A stretch of 64,000 nucleotides of DNA, taken from Dermacoccus abyssi. GTDB lineage: Bacteria > Actinomycetota > Actinomycetes > Actinomycetales > Dermatophilaceae. The stretch's first letter is position 1; each line of letters opens with the position of its first letter. The stretch lies in NCBI RefSeq assembly GCF_034541975.1, contig NZ_JAVYJM010000001.1; one strand, written 5' to 3'. A program made the translations under genes and the position numbers. The notes beneath the pieces are model-generated. The model was given only the letters and a program-made list of their open reading frames with translations. It made no database searches and had not been told where the DNA came from. Below, piece after piece: positions 24,358 to 33,222 of the stretch.

Positions 24358-26238
24358 TCACTTCTTGGTGTCGTCCTCGTCGTCGACGACCTCGGCGTCC
24401 ACGACGTCGTCGTCGCCACCGGACTGGGGCTGCTCCCCGGCAGCACCCTCGGCACCGGCGTCTCCGGCCTCGGCGTTCGCGGCGTACATCGCAGCGCCCA
24501 TCTTCTGGCTGGCCTCTGACAGAGCCGTGGCCTTGGCGTTGATGTCCTCGGCCGAGGCACCGGACTCCGGCTTCAGGGCGTCCTTGAGCTCGCCGAGCGC
24601 GGTCTCCGTGGCGGACTTCTCGTCAGCCGGAACCTTCTCGCCGTTCTCCTCGAGGAACTTCTCCGTCGAGTAGACGAGGGTCTCGGCCGTGTTGCGGGCC
24701 TCGGTCTCCTCGCGACGCTTCGCGTCCTCGGCGGCGTGCTCCTCGGCCTCCTTGACCATGCGCTCGATGTCTTCCTTCGGCAGCGCGGAACCACCGGAGA
24801 TCGTCATCGACTGCTCCTTGTTCGTGCCACGGTCCTTCGCGGAGACGTGGACGATGCCGTTCGCGTCGATGTCGAAGGTGACCTCGATCTGCGGCACGCC
24901 ACGGGGAGCCGGGGCGATACCGGTGAGCTCGAAGTTACCGAGAGGCTTGTTGGCCTTGGCGATCTCACGCTCACCCTGGAACACCTGAATGTCGACCGAC
25001 GGCTGGTTGTCCTCAGCCGTGGAGAACACCTCGGTGCGCTTCGTCGGGATGGCCGTGTTGCGCTCGATGAGCTTGGTGAACAGGCCACCCTTCGTCTCGA
25101 TGCCGAGGCTCAGCGGTGTGACGTCGATGAGGAGGACGTCCTTGCGCTCACCCTTGAGGACACCGGCCTGCAGGGCGGCGCCGACGGCGACGACCTCGTC
25201 CGGGTTGACGCCCTTGTTCGGCTCCTTGCCGTCGCACAGCTTCGTCACGAGCTCCGTGACGGCCGGCATACGCGTGGAACCACCGACGAGCACGACGTGG
25301 TCGATCTCGCCGACCTTGACGCCCGCGTCCTTGAGGACGTTCTCGAATGGCTGCTTCGTCCGCTCGAGCAGGTCCGAGGTCATCTTCTCGAACTGCGCGC
25401 GGGTAATGGTCTCCTCCGCGTGGATCGGGCCGTTCTCGCCCATCGACAGGTACTGGAGGGAGACGTTCGTCGAGCTGGAGCTCGACAGTTCCTTCTTGGC
25501 CTGCTCCGCGGCGTCACGCAGACGCTGCATGGCGATCTTGTCCTTGGACAGGTCGACGCCCGACTCGCTCTTCACCTTGTTGACGAGGTGGTCGACGATG
25601 CGCTGGTCCCAGTCGTCACCGCCGAGCTTGTTGTCACCGGAGGTGGCGCGCACCTGGATGGTGGCAAAGCCGTCCTCCTCGTCCTTGCCGACCTCGAGGA
25701 GGGAGACGTCGAACGTACCGCCACCGAGGTCGAAGACCAGGATGAGCTCGTCTTCCTTGCCCTTGTCGAGGCCGTAGGCCAGAGCAGCAGCGGTGGGCTC
25801 GTTGACGATGCGCAGGACGTTGAGGCCCGCGATCTCGCCGGCCTCCTTCGTGGCCTGACGCTCGGCGTCGTCGAAGTACGCCGGAACCGTGATGACGGCG
25901 TCCGTGACGTCCTCACCGAGGTAGGACTCCGCGTCGCGCTTGAGCTTCATGAGCGTGCGGGCCGAGATCTCCTGCGGCGTGTACTTCTTGCCGTCGATCT
26001 CCGTCGTCCAGTCCGTGCCCATGTGGCGCTTGACGGAACGGATGGTGCGGTCGACGTTCGTCACGGCCTGACGCTTGGCGATCTCGCCGACGAGAATCTC
26101 GCCGCCCTTGGAGAACGCGACGACCGACGGGGTGGTGCGAGCGCCTTCGGCGTTCGCGATGATCTTGGGCTCGTTGCCTTCGAGGACGGCAACGGCCGAG
26201 TTGGTGGTACCGAGGTCAATACCTACTGCGCGACCCAT
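24358..26238 (-). CDS. dnaK: chaperone DnaK (Hsp70)
   Basis: 626 residues. The ATPase domain (1 to about 360) starts MGRAVGIDLGTTNSAVAV and carries IVNEPTAAALAYGLDK and the phosphate-2 loop VLVGGSTRMPAV. The linker DVTPLSL leads to the beta-sandwich substrate domain and helical lid; the tail is acidic and ends VVDDEDDTKK. DnaK folds nascent and damaged proteins with DnaJ and GrpE and feeds clients to ClpB, also encoded here. A GAAGGAG ribosome-binding site precedes the ATG. It is the first gene of the operon, preceded by two HAIR-like operators, so it is probably repressed by HspR. Confidence 0.98.
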   Translation of the reverse strand: MGRAVGIDLGTTNSAVAVLEGNEPKIIANAEGARTTPSVVAFSKGGEILVGEIAKRQAVTNVDRTIRSVKRHMGTDWTTEIDGKKYTPQEISARTLMKLKRDAESYLGEDVTDAVITVPAYFDDAERQATKEAGEIAGLNVLRIVNEPTAAALAYGLDKGKEDELILVFDLGGGTFDVSLLEVGKDEEDGFATIQVRATSGDNKLGGDDWDQRIVDHLVNKVKSESGVDLSKDKIAMQRLRDAAEQAKKELSSSSSTNVSLQYLSMGENGPIHAEETITRAQFEKMTSDLLERTKQPFENVLKDAGVKVGEIDHVVLVGGSTRMPAVTELVTKLCDGKEPNKGVNPDEVVAVGAALQAGVLKGERKDVLLIDVTPLSLGIETKGGLFTKLIERNTAIPTKRTEVFSTAEDNQPSVDIQVFQGEREIAKANKPLGNFELTGIAPAPRGVPQIEVTFDIDANGIVHVSAKDRGTNKEQSMTISGGSALPKEDIERMVKEAEEHAAEDAKRREETEARNTAETLVYSTEKFLEENGEKVPADEKSATETALGELKDALKPESGASAEDINAKATALSEASQKMGAAMYAANAEAGDAGAEGAAGEQPQSGGDDDVVDAEVVDDEDDTKK

Positions 26239-26297
26239 GAGGGATGCTCCTTCGTGTTGCTCACGACGACGCCGGGCCGCATGACCCGAGCCGTCAG

Positions 26298-26318
26298 GTT
26301 GACTGATGCTGACTCAAC
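26298..26318 (-). promoter_or_regulatory. HAIR-like operator 1 of dnaK
   Basis: GTTGACT-N7-ACTCAAC matches the HAIR layout (7-7-7), with one mismatch between its own arms. It lies 60 bases upstream of the dnaK start codon and 11 bases or more downstream of a TTGACA -35-like element, so HspR would block the promoter there. Confidence 0.75.
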
Positions 26319-26356
26319 TCCGGTTGGTCTGCTGTGTCAATCCCAGACTCACCAAA

Positions 26357-26377
26357 GTTGCTCTTACCTGACTCAAC
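26357..26377 (-). promoter_or_regulatory. HAIR-like operator 2 of dnaK
   Basis: GTTGCTC-N7-ACTCAAC has an intact right half and a degenerate left half, 59 bases from the first box. The outer bases AAA and TTT extend the symmetry. Confidence 0.6.
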
Positions 26378-26405
26378 TTTCGTGATCGGTGGATCATTCC
26401 CGGGT

Positions 26406-26437
26406 GCCGAAGGATTTTCTCAAGAAAATTTTTCGGC
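26406..26437 (-). terminator. A/T-rich hairpin downstream of the monooxygenase gene
   Basis: GCCGAA pairs with TTCGGC (26406-26411 and 26432-26437) and ATTTTCT with AGAAAAT (26414-26420 and 26423-26429), separated by internal mismatches. It lies about 135 bases past the monooxygenase stop; a terminator is possible but distant. Confidence 0.35.
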
Positions 26438-26572
26438 GCGCGACGGCTGGGCGGTGCGCGCCGTTTCGGGGTCCGACGGCTGCACAACTCCCAAGGCTGG
26501 GCATTTGACGCCACCCCGGCGTCGCGTCGGCTGCGAAACCCACAAGATCGGGCGAAACGCAGCACGCGGACG

Positions 26573-27652
26573 TCAGTCTCGCGATCGGTCCTCGGCGAGG
26601 TACTTCTCCACCGCCCGGGCCGCCTGACGAGCCGCGCGGGAGGCGCCGATCGTGCTCGCCGACGGCCCGTAGCCGACGAAGTGGATCCGCGGGTCGAGCG
26701 CGGCCGTCGTCGCGCCCTGAACGTTGCCCGGCACCCGCTCGAGCGCGATGCCACCGGCTGACGAGCGCAGGTGCAACGGTGCGAGGTGGTCGATCGCGGG
26801 CCGGAAACCCGTGGCCGACAAAATGATGTCGACCCGCTCGAACCGGCCGTCCGCCCAACGCAAGCCCTCGGGCTCGATGCGCTCGAACATCGGCAACCGC
26901 CCGTCGTAGGCGCCCAGCCGCGACGCCTCGTACTCCTGTGGCCGCAGGCTGAGCGCAGTACCCGAGACGACGCTCTGCGTCGGCAACCCCTGCACCGCGC
27001 GCTCCTCGATGCCGGTGACGACCTCGAGGCCGTCGAACCCGTCGCGCCAGACAGGCTCGCGCCGCGTCACCCACACGATGTCGGCGATCGGGGCGATCTG
27101 ACCGATGAACTGCACCGCCGACGCTCCCCCGCCGATGACGGCCACCCGCTTGCCGCGGAAGTGCTCCGGGCCGGGGTAGGTGACGGTGTGGAACTGCTCG
27201 CCCGCGAAGCTCGACGCGCCCGGGTACGCAGGAACGAACGGTCGCGTCCACGTGCCCGTCGCGTTGACGAGCGTCCGCGTCCGCCAAGTACGGCCGTCGT
27301 CGGCCGTAAGGACGAGCGGGCCCTGCCGCGCCCCGTCCTCCGCCTCCACGCGCGTCACCTTGACGGGCCGTTCGACCGGCAGGTCGTGTTCGCTCTCGTA
27401 CTCACCGAAGTACTCCGGAATGACGGCGTTCGCCCGCTCCGGTGAGCGCCCGGGCGCGGTTGAGTCGGGCAGGTCGGCGACTCCGTGGACGTCGTCCATC
27501 GTGAGCGCGTCCCAGCGGTGCTGCCACGCCCCGCCCGGGCCGGAATCGCGGTCGAGCACGACGTGCTCGATGCCCCGCCGCTTCAGCGCATAGGACGACG
27601 CCAGGCCACCCTGACCGGCTCCGATGACGAGGGAATCGTGGATCACGCACAC
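26573..27652 (-). CDS. flavin-containing monooxygenase (class B-like)
   Basis: About 359 residues. An FAD-binding GAGQGG (11-16), the monooxygenase fingerprint FAGEQFHTVTY (FxGxxxHxxxY form), an NADPH-binding GGGASA (about 174-179) and the ATGFRP element near residue 270 are visible in the correct order. Such enzymes oxidise nitrogen or sulfur atoms or carbonyls of small molecules; the substrate is unknown. The start was set at GTG 27652 (VCVIHDSLVIGAG), since the sequence before it (frame open to 27790) overlaps the divergent hydrolase promoter. GTG 27646 is an alternative. It is divergent from the hydrolase gene at 27781. Confidence 0.82.
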   Translation of the reverse strand: MCVIHDSLVIGAGQGGLASSYALKRRGIEHVVLDRDSGPGGAWQHRWDALTMDDVHGVADLPDSTAPGRSPERANAVIPEYFGEYESEHDLPVERPVKVTRVEAEDGARQGPLVLTADDGRTWRTRTLVNATGTWTRPFVPAYPGASSFAGEQFHTVTYPGPEHFRGKRVAVIGGGASAVQFIGQIAPIADIVWVTRREPVWRDGFDGLEVVTGIEERAVQGLPTQSVVSGTALSLRPQEYEASRLGAYDGRLPMFERIEPEGLRWADGRFERVDIILSATGFRPAIDHLAPLHLRSSAGGIALERVPGNVQGATTAALDPRIHFVGYGPSASTIGASRAARQAARAVEKYLAEDRSRD

Positions 27653-27780
27653 GAGAACGCCGCCGATCGTGCGGTTTATGCCGTCACCGGCCGCGCTGAT
27701 TACCGCCGGGTAGGCTCTTTGGGCAGTGGGGCGATCGGCAAGGCCACCCATCGAGACGACATGCAGAGGGTGACGAACAC

Positions 27781-28719
27781 GTGAGCGCACAGGCCGTTGC
27801 TGCCGACGAGAAGGTGCAGGGCGAGAACGTCACCGTCCGTCGCGTGCGCCGCGGCACGACCCAGGCCCGCGTCACCACGCTCAAGGGTCCGGCGGGGCGC
27901 GACTTCGTCCTGCTCGCCGGCATCGGCGTCGCCTCGAACTACTACGTACGCCTCGCGGCGGACCTCAACACCACCGGTTCGGTCCACGCCATCGACCTGC
28001 CCGGGTTCGGCGGGGTGCGTCACCGCGACCGCGCGCTCGACATCGGCGACTTCGCCGAGATCGCGGGCGCCGTCATCGACGACCTCGGCCTCGACGACCC
28101 CGTCGTCATTGGTCACTCGATGGGCGCTCAGGTAGCCACGGAGCTCGCCGCCCGCCGCCCCGAGCTCACCTCGCTCGTCCTCATCGGCCCTGTCATCGAC
28201 GCCGACGCCCGCACCATCCCCCAGCAGATCCTTCGCCTCGCGCACTCCGCGCTCTACGAACCGGGCGCGGTGCGGGTGCTCGTCGGGATGTCGTACGCGA
28301 TGTGCGGCCCGCGCTGGATCCTCAAGACCCTGCCTCGCATGATGCGCTACCGCATCGAGGAGCGCATCGGCGCCGTGCAGGCCGACACGCTCATCGTGCG
28401 CGGCGACCACGACGCGAACTGCCCTCGAGAGTGGGCCGAGCGCCTCGTCGAACTCGTTCCTCGCGGCCGAGCCGTCGAGGTCGACGACGCCGCGCACTCC
28501 GTCATGTACCGCCACGCGCACGAGGTGGCGAAGCTCTGCCTGCTCCACGACGGGGGCGAGGAAGCCGTGCGCGAGCTCGAGCCGCCAAGCAAACCGCGCC
28601 ACCCCGCCATGCGGGTGCGCGGCGTCGCGATGAACGTCGCCGGCATGGTGCGCGGCGACGACGCGCTCATCGCGCGCGGCATCGTCACCCAGCGCCACGC
28701 CACCGACATGGCCGACTGA
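27781..28719 (+). CDS. alpha/beta hydrolase
   Basis: 312 residues. Nucleophile elbow GHSMGAQ with Ser113, the acid Asp in RGDHDANCP and the His in DAAHSVMY complete a catalytic triad; IDLPGFGGV (71-79) is the usual strand-5 region. The lid and C-terminal extension (ELEPPSKPRHPAMRVRGVAMN) are not diagnostic. No signal peptide is seen. The start is GTG 27781, with a TAGGCT -10-like element at 27711-27716. It ends in a strong bidirectional hairpin shared with the ceramidase gene. Confidence 0.85.
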   Translation: MSAQAVAADEKVQGENVTVRRVRRGTTQARVTTLKGPAGRDFVLLAGIGVASNYYVRLAADLNTTGSVHAIDLPGFGGVRHRDRALDIGDFAEIAGAVIDDLGLDDPVVIGHSMGAQVATELAARRPELTSLVLIGPVIDADARTIPQQILRLAHSALYEPGAVRVLVGMSYAMCGPRWILKTLPRMMRYRIEERIGAVQADTLIVRGDHDANCPREWAERLVELVPRGRAVEVDDAAHSVMYRHAHEVAKLCLLHDGGEEAVRELEPPSKPRHPAMRVRGVAMNVAGMVRGDDALIARGIVTQRHATDMAD

Positions 28720-28738
28720 ACCAGCCGCACCAACACAG

Positions 28739-28773
28739 CTCGGCCCCGCAACGGCGAACGTTGCGGGGCCGAG
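28739..28773. terminator. bidirectional hairpin terminator
   Basis: The 15-base arms 28739-28753 and 28759-28773 pair perfectly around the loop GCGAA, between the convergent hydrolase (+) and ceramidase (-) genes. Confidence 0.85.
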
Positions 28774-28786
28774 GTGCGTCCACAGG

Positions 28787-30880
28787 TCAGTTGACGGTGA
28801 ACTCCTGCGAGGTTCCGGTGTAGGGCGAGACCTTGCCGTTCCAGCCGTTCTTCCAGTCACCCGTCTGCACGAGGCGGTAGGTGCCCGCCGGGACGTCGCC
28901 CCGGATGCGCCAGTCCACCGTCGTGCGCGAGTACGAGGCGCCCTCGCGCTTCCACGTGTAGGACGTGTCCCAGTCGCGGTCGGTGAGGTAGGTGACCCAC
29001 TGCGAGCCCTCCTTGCGCTGCACCTCGAGGAAACTGCGCTGCGTGCGGAAGTCGTTCTTCGGGTGACCGCCGCGGAAGACCGCCGTCGCCGTCTGGCCAC
29101 GTGAGTAGGAGGCCTTCGGCTGGGTGAGCACCTGGCCGAACGACTGGCTGAGCGGCTTGTCGTCGAGCACGACACCGGCGCGCGACGCCCCACCGGATTT
29201 CGTCGTCGGCGTGACCTGGTTGCTCACGCTCGTCCCGTCACGCATGGCCTTGGCCAGGCCCGAGTACTCCTGGAGGAAGGCACCGAGCTGGTTCGGGCCG
29301 AACTCCGTCGACGCACCCTCGTAGTGCTGCTTCGCGTACTCCTCACGCGTCGTGAGGTAGCCCATGTAGGAGTTCGTCAGGCCCGCGACGACGACGTTGT
29401 CGACGCCCGTGCCGGCGAGCTGCTTGCTCACCTCGGCCCGGATACGGCGACCGCTCATCGTCGTGGCCTCGGCGGGAACACCGACGAGCGCGACGTTGCC
29501 GATGCGCAGGATCTGCACCGGAGCCGCCGTGGGCGCCATACCGAGCTTCCCGTCCGGCAGGAGCACGGCCTTCTCCTCCTGGCACGCGTCGTCGGCACCG
29601 AGGATCGTCGTGAGCGACGCCAGGGCGAAGCGCGTGAGGCCCCCGAGGGCCGAGGTGTCGATCTTGTTGTACTTGTCGGTGACGCTGAAGCTGCCCTTCG
29701 TCATGCCCTCGTAGATGCCGGGGATGTCGGACGGGCCGTTCTCGGCGCCGGCCGCGAACGACCAACCGCGAGCGGGCTTGCACAGCTTCTTGTCACCGGC
29801 GCCCTGCGTGTACTCGCCCTTGACCGTGTAGTCGGCGAAGTTGGCCCAACGCCCACGGGAGTCGATGGGACCGGTTACCGGGGTCGACGGGCCGTTCCAC
29901 AGCTGCTCGCCCCGCGTGTACTGGCGCATTCCGTCGATCTCGGTGTTGACGAAGTCGTCGCTCGAACCACCGAAGCCGGGCGCCGATTTCGAGTTGCCCT
30001 GCGTGGAGACGACGTCGCCCTCGTCCGAGCTGGCGAACGCCGCGACGAAGGTCTTGGCCTTCGTCGGGTCGGACTTCATCTTCTTCTCGAACTCGTACTG
30101 CGCGCGGCCCTTCGTGTCGCCGCTGATGTGCGTCGTGTCCTTCGAGAACTGCGTCGGGTGCGTCGAGAACCAGTTGATCATTCCGACCGGCTGACCCGAC
30201 GCGGACGTCAGCTTGAGCACCGTCATCGTCTCGTTGACGTTCGAGTCGAAGGAACCGGCGTCCTTGTTCGCCTCGTACGCCTTCGCGGAGCGGTTCTTCG
30301 TCGCGCCCGAGAGGTTGCCGCTCGTCACGGAGATGTTGCCCGGCTCGACGTTGGCGTCCGCGCGCTCGATGGAGGCGACGATGCCGTTGACCATGGCATC
30401 GAAGTTGCGCTGGTCGTAGCCGGAGCCCGACTTGTCGGCCCCGGCGATCTGGTAGAGCTTGTCGTGCGACTGGCCGGAGTTGGCGACGTGGGTGTGCGTG
30501 GCCGAGAGCATGACGTTCGAGTCGTCGTAGCGGCTGCCGTACTTGGCCTTGAGCTTGTTGACGACGCCCAGCTTCACCGACTGGAACATGGCACCGGCGT
30601 CGGCGCTGACGAAGACGACGCGCTTGCCCGTCTTCGGGTCCCCCATGACGTAGGCGTGCGAGTACAGGCGCTCCTGGAGGCCGTTCATCTCCTGGTTGGC
30701 CGCGTATCCGAAAGCACCGGTCTCGGCCACCGCGCCGGTGATGTCGTAGATGCCCGCACCCACGAGGTACGGGGCGTTCGACTCGGCCGACGCCGCCGGA
30801 GCCCCGGCGAGCGAACCCGCCGTGACGGCAAGAGCGCCCATCATCGCGAGCGCCGAGACCCGCTTGCTCTGCTTCTGCAT
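28787..30880 (-). CDS. secreted neutral/alkaline ceramidase
   Basis: 697 residues. A signal peptide (1-32, cleavage after ASA) shows it is exported. The catalytic domain matches neutral ceramidases: GIYDITGAVAETGAFGYA near the start, SATHTH (126-131) with a zinc ligand His, and INWFSTHPTQFSKDTTHISGDTKG. ASSDEGDVVSTQG corresponds to the active-site Ser region (NDGDVSP-like). The last 170 residues form the immunoglobulin-like C-terminal domain. The enzyme splits ceramide into sphingosine and fatty acid, using zinc. The organism is not expected to make ceramide, so host or environmental lipid is the likely substrate. ATG 30880 follows GAGGAAGG. Confidence 0.93.
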   Translation of the reverse strand: MQKQSKRVSALAMMGALAVTAGSLAGAPAASAESNAPYLVGAGIYDITGAVAETGAFGYAANQEMNGLQERLYSHAYVMGDPKTGKRVVFVSADAGAMFQSVKLGVVNKLKAKYGSRYDDSNVMLSATHTHVANSGQSHDKLYQIAGADKSGSGYDQRNFDAMVNGIVASIERADANVEPGNISVTSGNLSGATKNRSAKAYEANKDAGSFDSNVNETMTVLKLTSASGQPVGMINWFSTHPTQFSKDTTHISGDTKGRAQYEFEKKMKSDPTKAKTFVAAFASSDEGDVVSTQGNSKSAPGFGGSSDDFVNTEIDGMRQYTRGEQLWNGPSTPVTGPIDSRGRWANFADYTVKGEYTQGAGDKKLCKPARGWSFAAGAENGPSDIPGIYEGMTKGSFSVTDKYNKIDTSALGGLTRFALASLTTILGADDACQEEKAVLLPDGKLGMAPTAAPVQILRIGNVALVGVPAEATTMSGRRIRAEVSKQLAGTGVDNVVVAGLTNSYMGYLTTREEYAKQHYEGASTEFGPNQLGAFLQEYSGLAKAMRDGTSVSNQVTPTTKSGGASRAGVVLDDKPLSQSFGQVLTQPKASYSRGQTATAVFRGGHPKNDFRTQRSFLEVQRKEGSQWVTYLTDRDWDTSYTWKREGASYSRTTVDWRIRGDVPAGTYRLVQTGDWKNGWNGKVSPYTGTSQEFTVN

Positions 30881-31032
30881 TCCGTTCGCCTTCCTCTGTG
30901 ACGCACGACACGTCAACGACCCGCACAGGTTATCCCGGACGTGCGATCAGTTAGGGGAAATGTCACCGAAACCTGGACGACCGCGCCGGGTGTCCCCCGA
31001 CGCGGTCGCTCACGTGGCGCCCGGAAGACCGG

Positions 31033-31905
31033 TCAGGCGCCGATGGCGTTGAGCGCGTCGATGTCGCCGGGCTCGAGCGTGACGTCGCCCGCACCGCAGT
31101 TCTCCTCGAGGTGCGCCACCGACGAGGTGCCCGGAATGAGCAGGACGTTCTCGGAGCGCCCGAGCAGCCACGCGAGGCCGACCTGCGAAGGCGTGATGCC
31201 GCGCTCCTCGGCGATAGCCTTGACGGTCTCGTTCTCCGTCACCTTCGGCATGCCCGGGAAGGCCGAACCGAGCGGGAAGAACGGCACGTAGGCCACGCCT
31301 CGCTCGGCGCACAGCGTGAGGGTGGCCTCGTCGTCGCGGGCGAGCAGGCTGTAGGGGTTCTGCACGCAGACGGCGCCGGCGTCGATGCCCCGGGCGGCCT
31401 CGTCCCTCGTCACGTTGCTCACGCCGAAGTGCTCGAGGAGGCCGTCGTCGACCAGTTCCTGCATGGCGGCGAGCTGGTCGTCGAGCGGGCAGTACTCGGT
31501 GCCCGGGTCGCTCATCTCGTCCTTCGGCATGACGCGCAGGTTGACGACGGGGAGGCGCTCCACGCCGAGGGTGTCGAGGTTCTCGCGAACCGCTGCCTTG
31601 AGGGCGTGGGGGTGCTGATCGGGCAGCCAGTTGCCCTGCTCGTCGCGGCGGGCACCGATCTTGGACACGAGGACGAGGTCGTCGGCGTACGGGTGCAGCG
31701 CCTCACGGATGAGCTCGTTGGAGACGTTCGGCCCGTAGAACTGCGACGTGTCGATGTGGTTGATGCCGAGCTCGACCGCGCGCTTGAGCACGGCGATGGC
31801 TTCGTCGTGGTCTCGTGGCGGCCCGAACACGCCGGGGCCGGGCAACTGCATGGCGCCGTACCCGACGCGAGCGACGGAATGCCCTGCCAGTTCGTAAGTC
31901 GTCAT
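31033..31905 (-). CDS. pdxI: pyridoxal reductase (aldo/keto reductase)
   Basis: 290 residues, very similar to E. coli YdbC/PdxI (LGYGAMQLPGPGVFGPPRDHDEAI, GINHIDTSQFYGP, LVSKIGARR, VVNLRVMPKDE, LLIPGTSSVAHLEEN). Asp in IDTS, Tyr in FYGP and Lys in VSKIG are the catalytic residues; the usual active-site His is replaced within VVNLRVM, as in PdxI. The enzyme reduces pyridoxal to pyridoxine with NADPH in vitamin B6 salvage. It is preceded on the same strand by the VTT protein and phosphatidyltransferase genes (76 bases away), which could be one transcript. Confidence 0.88.
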   Translation of the reverse strand: MTTYELAGHSVARVGYGAMQLPGPGVFGPPRDHDEAIAVLKRAVELGINHIDTSQFYGPNVSNELIREALHPYADDLVLVSKIGARRDEQGNWLPDQHPHALKAAVRENLDTLGVERLPVVNLRVMPKDEMSDPGTEYCPLDDQLAAMQELVDDGLLEHFGVSNVTRDEAARGIDAGAVCVQNPYSLLARDDEATLTLCAERGVAYVPFFPLGSAFPGMPKVTENETVKAIAEERGITPSQVGLAWLLGRSENVLLIPGTSSVAHLEENCGAGDVTLEPGDIDALNAIGA

Positions 31906-31980
31906 GGCTCTATTCGACTACTCGCAAGCGGTCGACGAAAGGTGGCGTCCGTTCGATTTCGGTGGGCGGGACGGGCCTCG

Positions 31981-32454
31981 TCAGCCGAACAGGTCGAGGT
32001 GCCACAGGGCGGAAGCGCCCTCGAGCAGCAGCCAGAAACGCGCAAATCGTCCGACGAGGACGGTGGAGAGGAAGATCGTCATGCTCATGCGCACGCTGCC
32101 CGCGACGACCGCCATGACGAGCAGCGGCGGCAACCCGACGAACGACGACGCCAGCATGATTCCGGTCGACAGCAGCGGCTGCTGCGTGAGCCGGTTCGAC
32201 CACCGCTCGTACGTCTCCCGACGCTTGCCCTTGTCGAGCTTCTTCTGCAGCCACGCCGACTCGGTGCCCCGTGCACCGAGCACGTACCAGACGACCTTCC
32301 CGAGTGCCTGACCGGCAGCGGCGACGAGGGCGAGCCCTACCGTCAGCGCAGGGTCGGAGCGCAGCCCGATGACGGGCAGATACGCCTCGACGTTGAAGAA
32401 CGGCAGCAGCGCCGACGCGACACCGACCCCGAAGGCCAGGAGCAGCGCCGTCAC
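31981..32454 (-). CDS. VTT/SNARE-associated-like membrane protein
   Basis: 157 residues with about four hydrophobic segments, including a re-entrant-type segment near the N-terminus (LLLAFGVGVASALLPFFNVEAYLPV) and the conserved ASSFVGLPPLLVMAVVAGSVRMSM followed by VGRFARFWLL. This pattern resembles the VTT (DedA/YqaA) family, whose members move or flip phospholipids or undecaprenyl phosphate. It is shorter than typical DedA proteins. Its ATG overlaps the stop of the CDP-alcohol phosphatidyltransferase gene by four bases, so the two are coupled, consistent with lipid handling. Confidence 0.65.
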   Translation of the reverse strand: MTALLLAFGVGVASALLPFFNVEAYLPVIGLRSDPALTVGLALVAAAGQALGKVVWYVLGARGTESAWLQKKLDKGKRRETYERWSNRLTQQPLLSTGIMLASSFVGLPPLLVMAVVAGSVRMSMTIFLSTVLVGRFARFWLLLEGASALWHLDLFG

Positions 32455-33122
32455 CGATCACTCGTTCCGGCAGCTCCATTGGTTCCGGTGGTTCCGGTCT
32501 CTGGCGCCGAGTCCGCTGCGCCGGTGAACGGCGGAATCGGCAGGCCGATCGCGAGGAGTCGGCGCCACGACACGACCTTGAGCACGACGAGCGCGAGCGC
32601 GATGACGAGGCCCACCCACATCGACCCGGTGAGGAGCATGAGGACGACGACAGCCGCAGAGTTGACCGCCTTCGCGGGCTTCGACCAGTTCCACGTGAAG
32701 ATCGTGCGGTCGACCTCGAAGAAGTAGTTCGGCGAACGCACCCACCAGGCGAGGAACGCGATCGACAGGAACGCGTCGATCGTCATGAACTGGAAGAGGT
32801 AGATGAAGATCGGCACGACGAAATCGTGGTGCAGCCACGCGAGGCCGAGGTAGACGGGCGCGCAGTTGACGCGGTCGCACAGGATGTCGAGGACCGCGCC
32901 GAGGCGCGTCTCGCATCCGAGTTTGCGAGCGACAGCACCGTCGAGGATGTCGCCGACCCAGTAGATGCCGAGCGCCGCCCACAGGAGGTGCTCGTCACGT
33001 CTGACCACGGCGAGCGCCGCCACCGCGAGGGAGGCGATGGTACGCACGAACGTGATGACCGTTGCCGGGGTCCAGAGTCGTTCGGCGGCGGGGTCGGCAC
33101 CGTAGCGCTCCACCAGCGTCAT
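32451..33122 (-). CDS. CDP-alcohol phosphatidyltransferase
   Basis: 223 residues. The family signature is complete: Asp58, Asp61-Gly62, Ala65-Arg66, Gly75, Asp79 and Asp83 in DILDGAVARKLGCETRLGAVLDILCD. It transfers a phosphatidyl group from CDP-diacylglycerol to an alcohol at the inner membrane, with two divalent metals held by the Asp residues. Six membrane helices can be traced. The alcohol (glycerol phosphate, inositol phosphate or other) cannot be told from sequence alone. The ATG at 33122 has GAGGTAGG upstream; the longer frame to 33500 lies inside the YnfA gene region. It is coupled to the VTT gene. Confidence 0.88.
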   Translation of the reverse strand: MTLVERYGADPAAERLWTPATVITFVRTIASLAVAALAVVRRDEHLLWAALGIYWVGDILDGAVARKLGCETRLGAVLDILCDRVNCAPVYLGLAWLHHDFVVPIFIYLFQFMTIDAFLSIAFLAWWVRSPNYFFEVDRTIFTWNWSKPAKAVNSAAVVVLMLLTGSMWVGLVIALALVVLKVVSWRRLLAIGLPIPPFTGAADSAPETGTTGTNGAAGTSDR

Positions 33123-33222
33123 GCCTACCTCGTCTCCTGTGCGTGCGACGAGGCGATCATGACACGCACGAACGTCCCAATCGCACGCCACGCGGCGTCG
33201 AGACGCGTTCGCAACCTCCCGT

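Larger units (their letters stand above)
26239..26572. other. intergenic region dnaK / monooxygenase
   Basis: This 334-base gap contains the dnaK leader, two HAIR-like boxes (26298-26318, 26357-26377), a possible -35 TTGACA on the minus strand (26340-26335) and an A/T-rich hairpin (26406-26437). The remaining bases (about 26440-26572) show no recognisable gene. Confidence 0.65.

Noticed and set aside
24736..26385. 549-codon open frame opposite dnaK
   Set aside because: Shadow of dnaK; no domain, low-complexity composition.
26314..26754. 146-codon open frame over the dnaK promoter
   Set aside because: It overlaps HAIR boxes and the monooxygenase end, and its composition is Arg/Ser-rich without homology.
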